Shown here piece after piece: positions 52,179 to 61,363 of a stretch of 64,000 nucleotides of DNA. Source of the DNA: Gordonia soli NBRC 108243 (lineage in GTDB: Bacteria > Actinomycetota > Actinomycetes > Mycobacteriales > Mycobacteriaceae); contig NZ_BANX01000011.1 in the NCBI RefSeq assembly GCF_000334455.1, positions 310,001-374,000 of the forward strand. Reading direction: 5' to 3'. The notes below the pieces were generated by a model, which made no database searches, was not told where the DNA came from, and worked only from the letters and a program-made list of their open reading frames with translations. Position 1 is the stretch's first letter; each line of letters opens with the position of its first letter. A program made the position numbers and the translations under genes.

Positions 52179-52206
52179 GCACAGTCGACGATCCCGAGCG
52201 CACCAT
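52177..52206. repeat. Two units of the 21-bp motif at the Lrp remnant stop
   Basis: GAGCACAGTCGACG at 52177 and GCGCACCATCGACG at 52198, exactly 21 bp apart, match the inverted units of the arrays at 7994 and 51430. They lie between the Lrp remnant and the convergent end of the mce-associated gene. Confidence 0.7.
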
Positions 52207-52220
52207 CGACGCCGCCCGGA

Positions 52221-52874
52221 TCAGCCCCCGGGCGCCGGACTCGGCACGGGGAGTGCCGGATTCGCACCCGAAGCCGGAGCCGGCGCGGAGGTCGACGGCT
52301 GCGACACGGTCGGAGCCGGTACCGCTCCCGGAGGCGGGGTGTCGGCCTGTTCGGCGCGGCTCTTGAACGAGTCGTCGGTGATGACGTCGATCCCGTTGAC
52401 CAGCCAGCGATTTCCGTCGCGTTGCATGGTGAACGTCAGCCGACTCGGGTCCACGCGGACGAGTTCCTTGTTGGACCGCGTCACCGACTGGTTCATGAAG
52501 ATCAAGACCTCGGCGGTGTCCTTGGTGTTGGTCACCACCCCCGCGTCCTGGATGGTCACCTCGGAGACGACCTGCTGCTTGCGCACCTCAGCCGCGAGAT
52601 TGTTCTTGGTGATCAGGTCGTCATAGGTCGGTTTGGCGTCACCGGTCAAGACGTCCATCGACGCCTCGATGTGCTGACTCACGTTCTGCGGGTTGTAGCC
52701 GAACATCGTGGTCGCATACTGGCGCGCCGATTCCAGGGCGCTCGTGCGGGCGTCCTCGGTGGCCCGGCTGTCCGAGTAACGGATGCCCAGGAAGGTGGCG
52801 ACGACAGCGGCCGCGACGACGAGCACCGCCAGGGTGGCGCCGATCAGCCGTCCGGTGGTGATCCGTGCTCTCAT
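52221..52874 (-). CDS. Mce-associated membrane protein (second)
   Basis: A 217-residue protein: short cytosolic start, one membrane segment (LIGATLAVLVVAAAVVATFL, about 11-30), an extracytoplasmic domain of the SnoaL-like/NTF2 type (ARQYATTMFGYNPQNVSQHI, ELVRVDPSRLTFTMQRDGNR with WLVNGIDVI) and a Pro/Ala-rich tail. Two such genes close mce4 operons in mycobacteria (Rv3493c and Rv3492c) and are thought to stabilise the importer. The ATG at 52874 overlaps the preceding stop by 1 nt. Confidence 0.87.
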   Translation of the reverse strand: MRARITTGRLIGATLAVLVVAAAVVATFLGIRYSDSRATEDARTSALESARQYATTMFGYNPQNVSQHIEASMDVLTGDAKPTYDDLITKNNLAAEVRKQQVVSEVTIQDAGVVTNTKDTAEVLIFMNQSVTRSNKELVRVDPSRLTFTMQRDGNRWLVNGIDVITDDSFKSRAEQADTPPPGAVPAPTVSQPSTSAPAPASGANPALPVPSPAPGG

Positions 52875-53905
52875 CAGGTCACCCACTCGAAGTTGGTCAT
52901 CTTCAGCGCTCCGTTGATGCGTGTGATGTTCACCCGCCACCGGAAAGTCTGGTAGATCGGTTGGGCGTTGGGCTCGCGACTCACCTGCCGCCAGCCGAGC
53001 ACCGCGATGACCGTGCCCTCCTCGGGCTCGGCCTTGGTGACCGCGTCGGCGATGATGCTGGACTCGGTGTCGGTGTTCGACTTCTTGATCAGTTCCACGG
53101 TCTGCGGCATCGAGTCCTGCATCTGTTGCCGCGCACGACCGCTGGTGTTCTGCTCGTAGTACTTGAGGGCCTCGTCGGCCTTCGCCGAGTTCAGACTCGT
53201 GAGGTTCACCAGCATGTCTCGCGCGAACGCGGAGTACTCGGCTCGACGATCGTTCTCGGCGTCCGCACGGGAGATCCCGATCGCGAACAACGTGGAGACG
53301 ACCACCCCGGCGATGATGAGGACAACCGCCAGCGCTCCGAGCACCCAGCGGCGTGCGCCGCGCGAGTCGCGACCGCGATAGCGCACACCCGCCTCGGCCC
53401 CCGCTGTCGCCGCTCCCGCCGTCGCCGATCCTGCTCCGGCCGAACGATTTCGGCGGCGACGCGCGCGGTAGCCGAGATTGCGCTCCACATCGGTGGGATC
53501 CGGCTCGACGACGCTTGCGGCCGGATCGTCCTCGGACGCAACGGTGGTGGCGACCGCAGAAGCAGGAGCCGCCGACGTGTCGGGACCGACGCTGTCGGTT
53601 GTCGAAGCGGCCCTGTCGGTTGTCGAGGCGTCGCTGTCGGCACCCGGGGTCGATGTCGGTTCCGTGCCCGCGGTCGGCGTCGATTCCACGGAGGACTCGC
53701 CGCTTCCGGATCGCTGCCGTTTGGTCGAGGGGACGGTCCCGCTGTTCTTGCCGCCGGTTCGCCGGCCGCGCCCGATGGGCGCTCGCCGTACCGGCTTCGC
53801 GCTGCTCCGCTTCGCCGGCGCAACGGGTTCGGTCGTGCTGTCCGTCTCGACGTCGGCGCCCGGAGGCGTCACGGTTCCACCGTCCGGCTGATCAGGCTCT
53901 GCCAT
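52874..53905 (-). CDS. Mce-associated membrane protein (first)
   Basis: A 343-residue protein. The first about 150 residues are disordered, rich in Thr, Ser, Asp and Lys/Arg; then a membrane segment (WVLGALAVVLIIAGVVVSTL) and an NTF2-like extracytoplasmic domain (RRAEYSAFARDMLVNLTSLN, AVLGWRQVSRE). Start ATG at 53905 overlaps mce4F by 37 bp; a GTG at 53872 overlapping the mce4F stop by 4 bp (GTGA) is an attractive alternative. It ends 1 nt into the next gene. Confidence 0.85.
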   Translation of the reverse strand: MAEPDQPDGGTVTPPGADVETDSTTEPVAPAKRSSAKPVRRAPIGRGRRTGGKNSGTVPSTKRQRSGSGESSVESTPTAGTEPTSTPGADSDASTTDRAASTTDSVGPDTSAAPASAVATTVASEDDPAASVVEPDPTDVERNLGYRARRRRNRSAGAGSATAGAATAGAEAGVRYRGRDSRGARRWVLGALAVVLIIAGVVVSTLFAIGISRADAENDRRAEYSAFARDMLVNLTSLNSAKADEALKYYEQNTSGRARQQMQDSMPQTVELIKKSNTDTESSIIADAVTKAEPEEGTVIAVLGWRQVSREPNAQPIYQTFRWRVNITRINGALKMTNFEWVT

Positions 53906-55290
53906 GAACTGTCTTTCCCACGCGAGTTCTCTCCGAGACCCGCGTTGTAGGTCTTCCCGTCGGGACCGATGTAGTCACCGGTGGCCGGGTCGTACGACGT
54001 CGCGTACACGGCCGGGCCGGCTTCGTGGTTCGACGGAGTCCCCGATGTGACGTGTCCGGCGGGCTGCCATTTCAGCCCGTAGGGCAATCCGTTCGGGAAC
54101 GGCTTGTTGTTGTCGCTGACTTCTTTGTACCCCGTCCGGCACTCCTCCGGCGTCGGCGCCCGACGACCGGGGAACTCGGCGCACGGGAAGTTGCGCGCAC
54201 CGCGTACCGCGAGATTGGAGTCCTGCGGGACCCGACACAGCATGCCGGGCGGGATGTCCCGCGGCGTCTGTGCCGACCCGAAGCGCCAGTCGCTCGCGGG
54301 CAGGAAGCCGACCGTGCAGGTACCGGGATCCTGGAAGCCCAGCGCGAAGTCGACGTTGGCGCCGTACGTCGGGTTGCCGGTGTTGAGTGCCGTGAGGAGT
54401 GCCGCGATCAGTCGCGGATACGTCACCACGATCTGCCGGAGGTTCGGTTGGTAGACCGCCAGGGTCTTCGCCGACACACCGAGGTTCGCGATCAGCAGCG
54501 GAAGGCTCTGGTCCATCGAGGCGAAGAGCTCTTGTGTATCCGCTGCTGCCCCGGGGCCCTTCGCGAGGATGTCGGTGATCTCCGGACGATTCGCGCGCAG
54601 CTGATCGGTGAAGGTGGTGACGTTTTTCGTCCATGATCGGATCGAGTCCGCGGTCGCGGTCTGCGTGGCCAACAGCGGCCCGGCCTGCCGGATGAGCGAG
54701 ATCGTCGCGTCGGTGTTCTTGTTGGCCTCACCGACGAACAGGGTCATCGAGTCCAGCAGCCGCTGCAGATCCTCGCCGGTGCCGTTGAACGCGGTGAACG
54801 CCTCGTCCATCACCGACCTCAGCTTGGTGTCGCCGACCTTGTCCAGCAGCGCGTTGGCCTGGTCGAGCATCGTCGAGATCTCCACCGGCACATCGGTGCT
54901 GTCGATGACCGACCCGTTGTAGAGGTTCGCCGACCCGGCTCCCGGCCGCGGGGTGAACTCGACGAACTGCTCGCCGATCGCGGAGACACTGCGGACCGCG
55001 GCCTGCGAATCGGCCGGGATCTTGGCCGTGCTGTCGATCGACAGTTTCGCCACCACACCGGTGTCGGTGAGCCGTACCGACTCGACCTTGCCGACGTTGA
55101 CGCCGCGATAGCTCACGTTGGCGTTCTCGTACAGACCGCCGCTGCTCGGCAGGTTGAGCTCCACCGCGTACCGCCCCACGCCGAACATCGCCGGGATGCG
55201 GATGTAGTAGATCGCCATCGCGATCAGCGACACCACCGTGACGATCGCGAAGATGATCAGCTGGATTCGGACGAAGCGCGTGATCTTCAT
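53869..55290 (-). CDS. mce4F: Mce4F-type protein
   Basis: A 473-residue MCE protein with an N-terminal membrane anchor (RIQLIIFAIVTVVSLIAMAI), the MlaD/MCE domain (about 35-115, with GLYENANVSYRGVNVGKVES and SAIGEQFVEF) and a long helical region that in Mce complexes forms part of a hydrophobic tunnel. The C-terminal region is Pro/Gly-rich with several Cys. Sixth MCE gene of the operon. ATG overlaps the mce4E stop by 1 nt. Confidence 0.9.
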   Translation of the reverse strand: MKITRFVRIQLIIFAIVTVVSLIAMAIYYIRIPAMFGVGRYAVELNLPSSGGLYENANVSYRGVNVGKVESVRLTDTGVVAKLSIDSTAKIPADSQAAVRSVSAIGEQFVEFTPRPGAGSANLYNGSVIDSTDVPVEISTMLDQANALLDKVGDTKLRSVMDEAFTAFNGTGEDLQRLLDSMTLFVGEANKNTDATISLIRQAGPLLATQTATADSIRSWTKNVTTFTDQLRANRPEITDILAKGPGAAADTQELFASMDQSLPLLIANLGVSAKTLAVYQPNLRQIVVTYPRLIAALLTALNTGNPTYGANVDFALGFQDPGTCTVGFLPASDWRFGSAQTPRDIPPGMLCRVPQDSNLAVRGARNFPCAEFPGRRAPTPEECRTGYKEVSDNNKPFPNGLPYGLKWQPAGHVTSGTPSNHEAGPAVYATSYDPATGDYIGPDGKTYNAGLGENSRGKDSSWQSLISRTVEP

Positions 55291-56642
55291 CAGTTGCCTC
55301 CTCCGTCACGTGCCGTATCCGACGGCTTCGTCGGTGTCGTCTTCGGTTGCGCTGCAGGCGCTCGGGACGTTCCCGACGGCTTCACACCGGACGGGTTGGA
55401 CGCCGAGGCTTTCGGTACCGCCGAGCTCGCCGGTGCGCGCCCCGGTGTGGGTTGCGAGCGTGGTCGCATCCCGTCCGGATCCAACGGTGAGGTGAAGGGG
55501 TTCAGACCTCGCCGTGCCGCGCCCGCCTGTCGCCCGACCACCGCCTCCGGTCCGGTGAGGCCGACCGAGTTCAGAATGCCCTTGCCGAGGCGTTCGAAGG
55601 AGACGTCGAGTACCAGCTCGGAATTGAGGTAGTCACCCTTGACGATCTTCGGGATCGCCTTCTCGTAGAACGGGAAGGTCAGGAAGATGTTGAGCGACTG
55701 AGTGAGCGCCGGTCCGGTCGCCTGCAGCTGATCGAGCACGGGCACCAGGTTCGAGACGATCGTCTTGATGTCCTGTTCGTTGGCGTCGAGGATGTCGTTG
55801 GTCGTCTTCGACAAAGTTCCGAGAGCTGCCAACGTGTCCACGAAGTGCTGCCGCTGGTCGACCAGCAACTGGAGGATCTGCGGTCCCTGCTGGAGAGCCC
55901 GTTCGACGGTCGGGGTCTGCTCGTTGATCCGCGCCGACAACCGGTCGAGCCCCTCCATTGCGGAGATGATGTTGTCGCGCTGCAGATTCAGGTCACCGAC
56001 GAGGGTGTTCAGTCGCGGGATCAGTTTGCTGATCACTTCTTGCCGACCGCCGAACACACCGTTGAGTTCGTGGACGATGTCGCCGAACTGGGCCAGCCCA
56101 CCGCCGTTGAGGACCACCGACAACGAGCTGAGCACCTGCTCGGTCGTCGGGTAGGTGCACGCCGCGACCTCCTGCGAGGAGTTGATGTCGGGTACCGCCG
56201 GCACGTCGGTCGGCGTCGAGATGTTCTTCTGCTCAGGGCACTTGGTGAGCGGGATCTGGTCCCCGGCGGCGAGGAATCCGCCCTGCGGGTTCTCCGGCTG
56301 CACGATCTCGAGGTGCGACGAACCGAGCACGCTGGTCATCCCGACCATGACGTGCGACCCGCGCGGCACCAAGGTTCCCTTGTCGAGGCGGATCGCCACC
56401 TTCGCGTGCCAGTCGTCGACCGTGATCGTCCCGACGGAACCGACGGTGGCGTCGTCGATCATCACCGGCGCATTGGTGTTGAGGCCGGCCGCGGTCGGGA
56501 TGACCGCGCTGATCTGGTACGCGCCGCTGTCGGTGCCCTGCGAACCCGGGATCGGCATGCTGTTGAGTCCGTCGAACGCACATGCGGTGGCACCGACGAG
56601 CACGGCCACCAATGCGACGACCACTCGGAGGAGACGCTTCAT
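55290..56642 (-). CDS. mce4E: Mce4E-type lipoprotein
   Basis: A 450-residue MCE protein with a lipoprotein signal (VALVAVLVGATACAFDGLNS; lipid Cys about residue 21), as is typical for the E subunit (LprN in mce4). MCE domain with YQISAVIPTAAGLNTNAPVM and MTSVLGSSHLEIVQP; long helical region with repeated Leu/Val heptads; C-terminal Pro/Ser/Lys-rich tail. One-nucleotide overlaps with both neighbours show tight translational coupling. Confidence 0.9.
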   Translation of the reverse strand: MKRLLRVVVALVAVLVGATACAFDGLNSMPIPGSQGTDSGAYQISAVIPTAAGLNTNAPVMIDDATVGSVGTITVDDWHAKVAIRLDKGTLVPRGSHVMVGMTSVLGSSHLEIVQPENPQGGFLAAGDQIPLTKCPEQKNISTPTDVPAVPDINSSQEVAACTYPTTEQVLSSLSVVLNGGGLAQFGDIVHELNGVFGGRQEVISKLIPRLNTLVGDLNLQRDNIISAMEGLDRLSARINEQTPTVERALQQGPQILQLLVDQRQHFVDTLAALGTLSKTTNDILDANEQDIKTIVSNLVPVLDQLQATGPALTQSLNIFLTFPFYEKAIPKIVKGDYLNSELVLDVSFERLGKGILNSVGLTGPEAVVGRQAGAARRGLNPFTSPLDPDGMRPRSQPTPGRAPASSAVPKASASNPSGVKPSGTSRAPAAQPKTTPTKPSDTARDGGGN

Positions 56643-57901
56643 CAGCCTTCACCCCCGTATGGCACCAGCAGGTTCTCGAGCGGACTGCCCTTGTTGTCCT
56701 TGCGGGTCAGGTCGTCGTTCTCCCGGATGCCCTGCTGGGCACGGGCTTTGACCGAGGCGTTCTGGTACTGGATCTGCCCCGGCAGTGCGTTGCGGCCGGT
56801 GACCGGGTTGAACAGGAAGGGCGGATAGTTCATCGAGAAGCTGGACAGGACCGGCGCCAGCACGTCGACGCACTTCTCGACCTCGGCCTGACTCTGTCCG
56901 GGACGGTCGTTGGCATCCATCGTGCCGCACAGCAGGGTGATCAGGTTGGCGCCCATACCGAGTCCGAAGATCCCCGACAGCGAGCCGGTGAGCGGGTTGT
57001 AGATGTTGTAGAAGTTCGCCAGCTGATTGGGTCCGGAATGCAGCAACCCGCGGATCTGCTCGTCCTTGTCGGCCAGGATCTTTGTGGTGTCGGCCAGCTT
57101 CTGCACCGACGTGGTGAGCGTCTTGCCGTTCTTGTCGATGAAGCCCTGCACATCGGTCAAGGCGCCGTTCAGGTTGCGCAGCGCACCGTCGAGAGCGGTA
57201 CTGCTCGATGCCAGAACCGAACTGACCGAGGCGATCCGGCCGTTGAACTGCACCAGCTGCTGGTGGCTTCCCGACAACGCATCGGTGAGCTTCTGCAGAC
57301 TACGGATGGTCGCGAACAGGTCGCCGCGCCCCGCCGAGAGCGTTCCGAGCACATCCGAGAGTTCTTTGATCGACGCGTTGATGGCGGCACCGTTGCCGTC
57401 CAGGTTCTTGTCGAACACGTCGATGGCCTTGGCCGCCGATCCGGGATCGGCCCCCTTCGGACCGACCGCTTCGGTCAGCTTGCTCAGCTGTTCCTTGATG
57501 TCGTCCCACTCCATCGGGACGGCCGTGCGATCCATCGGGATGTCCGCGCCGGGTTCCAGTTTGGGGCCGCCGGAATAGACCGGGGTCATCTGCACGAACC
57601 GTCCGGACACCAGGCTCTGCGCGACCACCACTGCCTTCGCATTCGCCGGGATGGCGGTGTCCTTGTCCAGTCGCAACGTGACCTTGACGTCGGACTCGCG
57701 CGGCGTGATCGACGCGACCTGACCGATGTTCACGCCCAGCACGCGGACCGGATCGCCCTCGTAGAGGCCGGTCGCCGACGGGAAGTATGCGGTCACGGTG
57801 TCGGTGGTGGCGCGGGTGAACCCGAAGTAGCCGCCCACCGCGATCAGGACCACGAGGAGGACGCCGAGGATCGTCGCGACGGCGCGTCTGCCGATTCTCA
57901 T
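56642..57901 (-). CDS. mce4D: Mce4D-type protein
   Basis: A 419-residue MCE protein: anchor ILGVLLVVLIAVGGYFGFTR, MCE domain with YFPSATGLYEGDPVRVLGVN and SLVSGRFVQMTPVYSGG, and a helical domain rich in Leu, Ser and Asp. The ATG at 57901 is chosen because it lies 1 bp after the mce4C stop; a start further upstream would add an Arg-rich tail that overlaps mce4C. No lipobox. Confidence 0.9.
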   Translation of the reverse strand: MRIGRRAVATILGVLLVVLIAVGGYFGFTRATTDTVTAYFPSATGLYEGDPVRVLGVNIGQVASITPRESDVKVTLRLDKDTAIPANAKAVVVAQSLVSGRFVQMTPVYSGGPKLEPGADIPMDRTAVPMEWDDIKEQLSKLTEAVGPKGADPGSAAKAIDVFDKNLDGNGAAINASIKELSDVLGTLSAGRGDLFATIRSLQKLTDALSGSHQQLVQFNGRIASVSSVLASSSTALDGALRNLNGALTDVQGFIDKNGKTLTTSVQKLADTTKILADKDEQIRGLLHSGPNQLANFYNIYNPLTGSLSGIFGLGMGANLITLLCGTMDANDRPGQSQAEVEKCVDVLAPVLSSFSMNYPPFLFNPVTGRNALPGQIQYQNASVKARAQQGIRENDDLTRKDNKGSPLENLLVPYGGEG

Positions 57902-57902
57902 G

Positions 57903-59129
57903 TCAGCCTCCCGACCGCGGGCTCGTGGTGGGTGGGATCGGCTTCTGGTACGACGGCGCCGGCGGCCGGATCGGGCTGTTGGGGTCAACCCGGGGTGCCA
58001 GCTTGAAGCCCTCCGGATTCACCGGGTTCGTGTAGTTGAACGCGCGCCACACCTCGGGGTACTTGCGCTGCAACACCTTCATGAAGGTCGCCGTGTAGTC
58101 ACCGAAGGTCGGGATGCCGACCAGCGAGGAGAAGTACGGCCCGGACGCGACGGCCTCGCCGAGCACGTTGGCGTACGGACCGAGCTCGTCGACGGCGTCC
58201 TTGAGGCTCTTCTCGTTGGAGGTGAGGATGTCGAGCACGCCGTCCAGCTTCGTCAGCACCGGCGTCAACTGTGCGTTGTTGTCGGCGATGAACCCGCTGA
58301 TCTGTGCGGAGAGATCGCGGGTACCCGAGATGAGCTGGGCGATCGCCTGCTGCCGTACCTGCAGCTCGCCGAGCAACGAGTTGGCGTCCACGAGTAGCTG
58401 ATTGATCTGCTTGTTGCGGTCGCCGAGGATCGAGCTGACCTGATTCGCCTTGCCCAGCAACTCACGCAGCGAGTTGTCCCGGTCGGCGACGGCCTTCGAC
58501 AGGCGGGCGACCCCGTCCACGGCGCCGCGGACCTGTCCCGGCGTCTGGGAGAACGTGATCGACAACGTGTTCAGCGCGGTGTCGAGCTGTTTGGTGTCGG
58601 TCTGTTCCAGGGTGTCGGTCGCGCCCTCCAGCGCATCGGTGAGCGAGTAGGGCGACACGGTGTTCTCGTTCGCGATCTCACCGCCGGGACGGAGTCGTCC
58701 CGGTCCGTGGGGCAGCAGCGTGAGGTTGCGTCGGCCCAACACGGTCTCGGTCTTGATGGCCGCCTGGGTGTCGATACCCATCTCCACGGTGTCGGCCATC
58801 CGGAAGGTGACCTTCGCCTTGGTTCCGGTGTCGGTGCTCGCCAGGCCGACATCCTCGACGGTGCCGACATTCACGCCGGACACGGTCACCACGTCGCCCG
58901 ACACGAGACCGCCCGCATCGTCGAAGTAGGCGCTGTAGGTGCTGATCGGCGACAGGAACGGCAACTTGTCCATCTGCAGTGCGACCACCACGACGAGCGC
59001 GGTGACCACGACGCCGATGATGCCGATCTGTGCTCGGGTCCGACCGCCGCGCTTGATCTCCCGGGCGGCGTCTGCCTCACCCGACTCGGTGCGTTGACTG
59101 CGGAACACTCCGCGGAATCCTCCGGTCAT
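57903..59129 (-). CDS. mce4C: Mce4C-type protein
   Basis: A 408-residue MCE protein with an about 35-residue cytosolic start, anchor IGIIGVVVTALVVVVALQMD, MCE domain (YFDDAGGLVSGDVVTVSGVN, TVLGRRNLTLLPHGPG) and a helical region. The C-terminus is Pro-rich (RPPAPSYQKPIPPTTS). ATG at 59129 overlaps the mce4B stop by 4 bp; a GTG five codons upstream is less likely. Confidence 0.9.
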   Translation of the reverse strand: MTGGFRGVFRSQRTESGEADAAREIKRGGRTRAQIGIIGVVVTALVVVVALQMDKLPFLSPISTYSAYFDDAGGLVSGDVVTVSGVNVGTVEDVGLASTDTGTKAKVTFRMADTVEMGIDTQAAIKTETVLGRRNLTLLPHGPGRLRPGGEIANENTVSPYSLTDALEGATDTLEQTDTKQLDTALNTLSITFSQTPGQVRGAVDGVARLSKAVADRDNSLRELLGKANQVSSILGDRNKQINQLLVDANSLLGELQVRQQAIAQLISGTRDLSAQISGFIADNNAQLTPVLTKLDGVLDILTSNEKSLKDAVDELGPYANVLGEAVASGPYFSSLVGIPTFGDYTATFMKVLQRKYPEVWRAFNYTNPVNPEGFKLAPRVDPNSPIRPPAPSYQKPIPPTTSPRSGG

Positions 59130-60187
59130 TGCGGCGGTGCACACCTCCCCGCCGGGTTCGTCTTGTCACCCGTCGCGTCGATGTTGGTCCAGAGGATCTG
59201 CTGGTTGCCGGGGCCGGTGAAGATCAGCCGGACCTTGCACAGCCAGATCTGCAGCCAGGCTCCGTAGCTGCCGAGGTTCGAGAGCTTCTTGAAGTCGTCG
59301 GGTAGCCGCTTGATGAGACTGCTGACGTACGGTCCGGCCTTGAGCACCTCTTCCGAGACCTTGCCGGTGTTGGTCAGGGTCGACTGGATGTCGGGTCGGG
59401 TGGTGGCCAACAGGCTCGACAGCCCGTTGGTCAGTTGTGCGGTCTCGGTCAGTGCGCTGCCGATGGTCGCCCGCTGGGCCGACAGGCCACTGACCAACTG
59501 CTGCAACAGGTCCAGACTGGTGTCGAAGCCCTGCTGATCTTTCTGCAGGGTGCCCAGGGTGGTGTTCAGGTTGTCGATGACCTGTCCGATCAACTGATCT
59601 CGATCGGCCAGCGAGTTGGTGAACTCGGACGTGCTCGAGAGCAACTGACGAAGCCCCTGGCCCTGCCCCTGGAAGACGGCGATCAGCGACGACGAGAGCT
59701 CGTTGACCTCCTTCGGGTTCAGGGTCCGGAACAGCGGCTTGAATCCGCCGAGCAGTTTGTCGAGGTCCAGTGCGGGCTCGGTCTGCGCGATGGGGATACG
59801 CGCCCCGTCGTCCAGGATCTGACCTGCTCCCCCGCTGCCCTGTTGCAACTCGAGATAACGGTCACCGGTGAGGTTCTCGTACCTGATCAGCGCCCGCACC
59901 GACTTCGGCAGCGGGTACTTCTCGTCCACGTCGAAATCGACCTCGGCCTCATTCGCACGGTTCAGCGACACGCCGGACACCGAGCCGACCTCGACGCCTG
60001 CGATCTTCACCTTGCTGCCCGATTTCATCGCCGAGGCGCTGGTGAACACGGCGGTGTAGTCGTTCGTCGAGCCCGACCGGTACCGACTGAAGACGACGAC
60101 GAGCGCAACGAACACGAGGATCATCACGACGGTGAACGCCGCGAGCTTGATCAGGGTGGCGCGGAACGCGCGGGCTCTGTTATCCAC
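59126..60187 (-). CDS. mce4B: Mce4B-type protein
   Basis: A 353-residue MCE protein: anchor IKLAAFTVVMILVFVALVVV, MCE domain with FTSASAMKSGSKVKIAGVEV and ENLTGDRYLELQQGSGGAG, followed by a helical region. Ends with a Cys pair region (NPAGRCAPPQ). A GTG start at 60187 overlaps mce4A by 8 bp. Expected to line a steroid-conducting tunnel with the other five subunits (family knowledge). Confidence 0.9.
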   Translation of the reverse strand: MDNRARAFRATLIKLAAFTVVMILVFVALVVVFSRYRSGSTNDYTAVFTSASAMKSGSKVKIAGVEVGSVSGVSLNRANEAEVDFDVDEKYPLPKSVRALIRYENLTGDRYLELQQGSGGAGQILDDGARIPIAQTEPALDLDKLLGGFKPLFRTLNPKEVNELSSSLIAVFQGQGQGLRQLLSSTSEFTNSLADRDQLIGQVIDNLNTTLGTLQKDQQGFDTSLDLLQQLVSGLSAQRATIGSALTETAQLTNGLSSLLATTRPDIQSTLTNTGKVSEEVLKAGPYVSSLIKRLPDDFKKLSNLGSYGAWLQIWLCKVRLIFTGPGNQQILWTNIDATGDKTNPAGRCAPPQ

Positions 60188-61358
60188 GGGGCGGTGCTCC
60201 GAACAGCAACTGGAAGACCTTCTGGGTGTTCAACTTCGGGGTGGTTCGCGGCTGGTAGGGCAGCGGCGCGTTGTCGGAGACGTAGAAGGGCACGTGCTCG
60301 CGGCTGCTCTGGTCGGTCAGGCCGCCCTCGCACGTCGGCGGGCCGTCGGCACGGACGAGCGGCAGGTCCTCCGGATAGCGGTAGGGGTCCTTGCCGGGCA
60401 GCAGACCGGCGTTGAGCTTGACCATGCCGGTGTCCACACCGAAGATCGGCGCGGCCATCTCGCCGGCGACCGCGGTGGCCGTGATGAAGCATTTGAGTCC
60501 GGGCGACTGATACCCGAGCAACCGGGCGGTCGGATCCAGGTTGGACAGAGCGTTGATCAGCGTCGTCTTGGAGGGCGCGAGGATGCCGTTGATGGTGTTG
60601 GCCATCCCCGTCGCGTTGATCAGCAGGGCGTCGAGATTGGTGGTGTTGTCCACCAGGGTGTTGCCCAGCACCGTCGCGTTGTCGACGGTCCGCATCAGAT
60701 CGGGCATCGCGTCCGCGTAGACGTTGGTGGCCCCCGCCGCCTCTCGGATCAATCGGTTCAGTTCGGGCAGATGCTCATTCGTCCGTCCGACGAGATCGGA
60801 GAGCTGGTCGAGCGCACGACCGACCTCGTCACCGCGGCCGGACAGGGCGGTGGTGATCGCGCCGAGCGTGGCGTTCAGTTTCTCGGGCTGGAGATCGGCG
60901 AGTACGGACACCAGCTGTTGGTAGACGGTGTTCAACTCGACGACCACTCGATCGGCCGAGATGGTGTCGCCCCCGGCGAGTGTACCGCTCGCACCCGACG
61001 CCGGGATGTCGAGATTGACGGCCTTGGCGCCGAAGATGGTGTTGGACTTGATGTCCGCGGTGACGTTGCCCGGGATCTCGGCCAGTTGGTCGGTGTTCAT
61101 GTCGAGCATGAGCACCGCCTGGTCACCGTTCTCGGTGATCGACCCGACCCGACCGACCTCGACTCCTCGTAGCTTGACCTTGGCATCGGGGTTCATCACC
61201 AGCCCGGCACGCGGCGCGAGCAGCGTCACCTTCTTGGTGTCGGCGAACAACCCGAGGAACTGTCCGGCCGCCGCCGTGATGATCGCGAGCAACGCGCCGA
61301 CCATCACCACCGCTGCGACCTTGCGGACCGCGGTGCTGCGCTCCTGTCTCTTTGCCAT
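60180..61358 (-). CDS. mce4A: Mce4A-type protein
   Basis: A 392-residue MCE protein, first of six. Anchor VAAVVMVGALLAIITAAAGQ, MCE domain (LLAPRAGLVMNPDAKVKLRG, VEVGRVGS, TIFGAKAVNLDIPASGASG), a long helical region, and a C-terminal part with two Cys. In mycobacteria Mce4A-F with YrbE4A/B import cholesterol. The ATG at 61358 follows GGGGTAGGCGAC; it lies 5 bp after yrbE4B. The KstR box and SDR gene at the operon head support the mce4 assignment. Confidence 0.92.
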   Translation of the reverse strand: MAKRQERSTAVRKVAAVVMVGALLAIITAAAGQFLGLFADTKKVTLLAPRAGLVMNPDAKVKLRGVEVGRVGSITENGDQAVLMLDMNTDQLAEIPGNVTADIKSNTIFGAKAVNLDIPASGASGTLAGGDTISADRVVVELNTVYQQLVSVLADLQPEKLNATLGAITTALSGRGDEVGRALDQLSDLVGRTNEHLPELNRLIREAAGATNVYADAMPDLMRTVDNATVLGNTLVDNTTNLDALLINATGMANTINGILAPSKTTLINALSNLDPTARLLGYQSPGLKCFITATAVAGEMAAPIFGVDTGMVKLNAGLLPGKDPYRYPEDLPLVRADGPPTCEGGLTDQSSREHVPFYVSDNAPLPYQPRTTPKLNTQKVFQLLFGAPPRG

Positions 61359-61363
61359 GTCGC

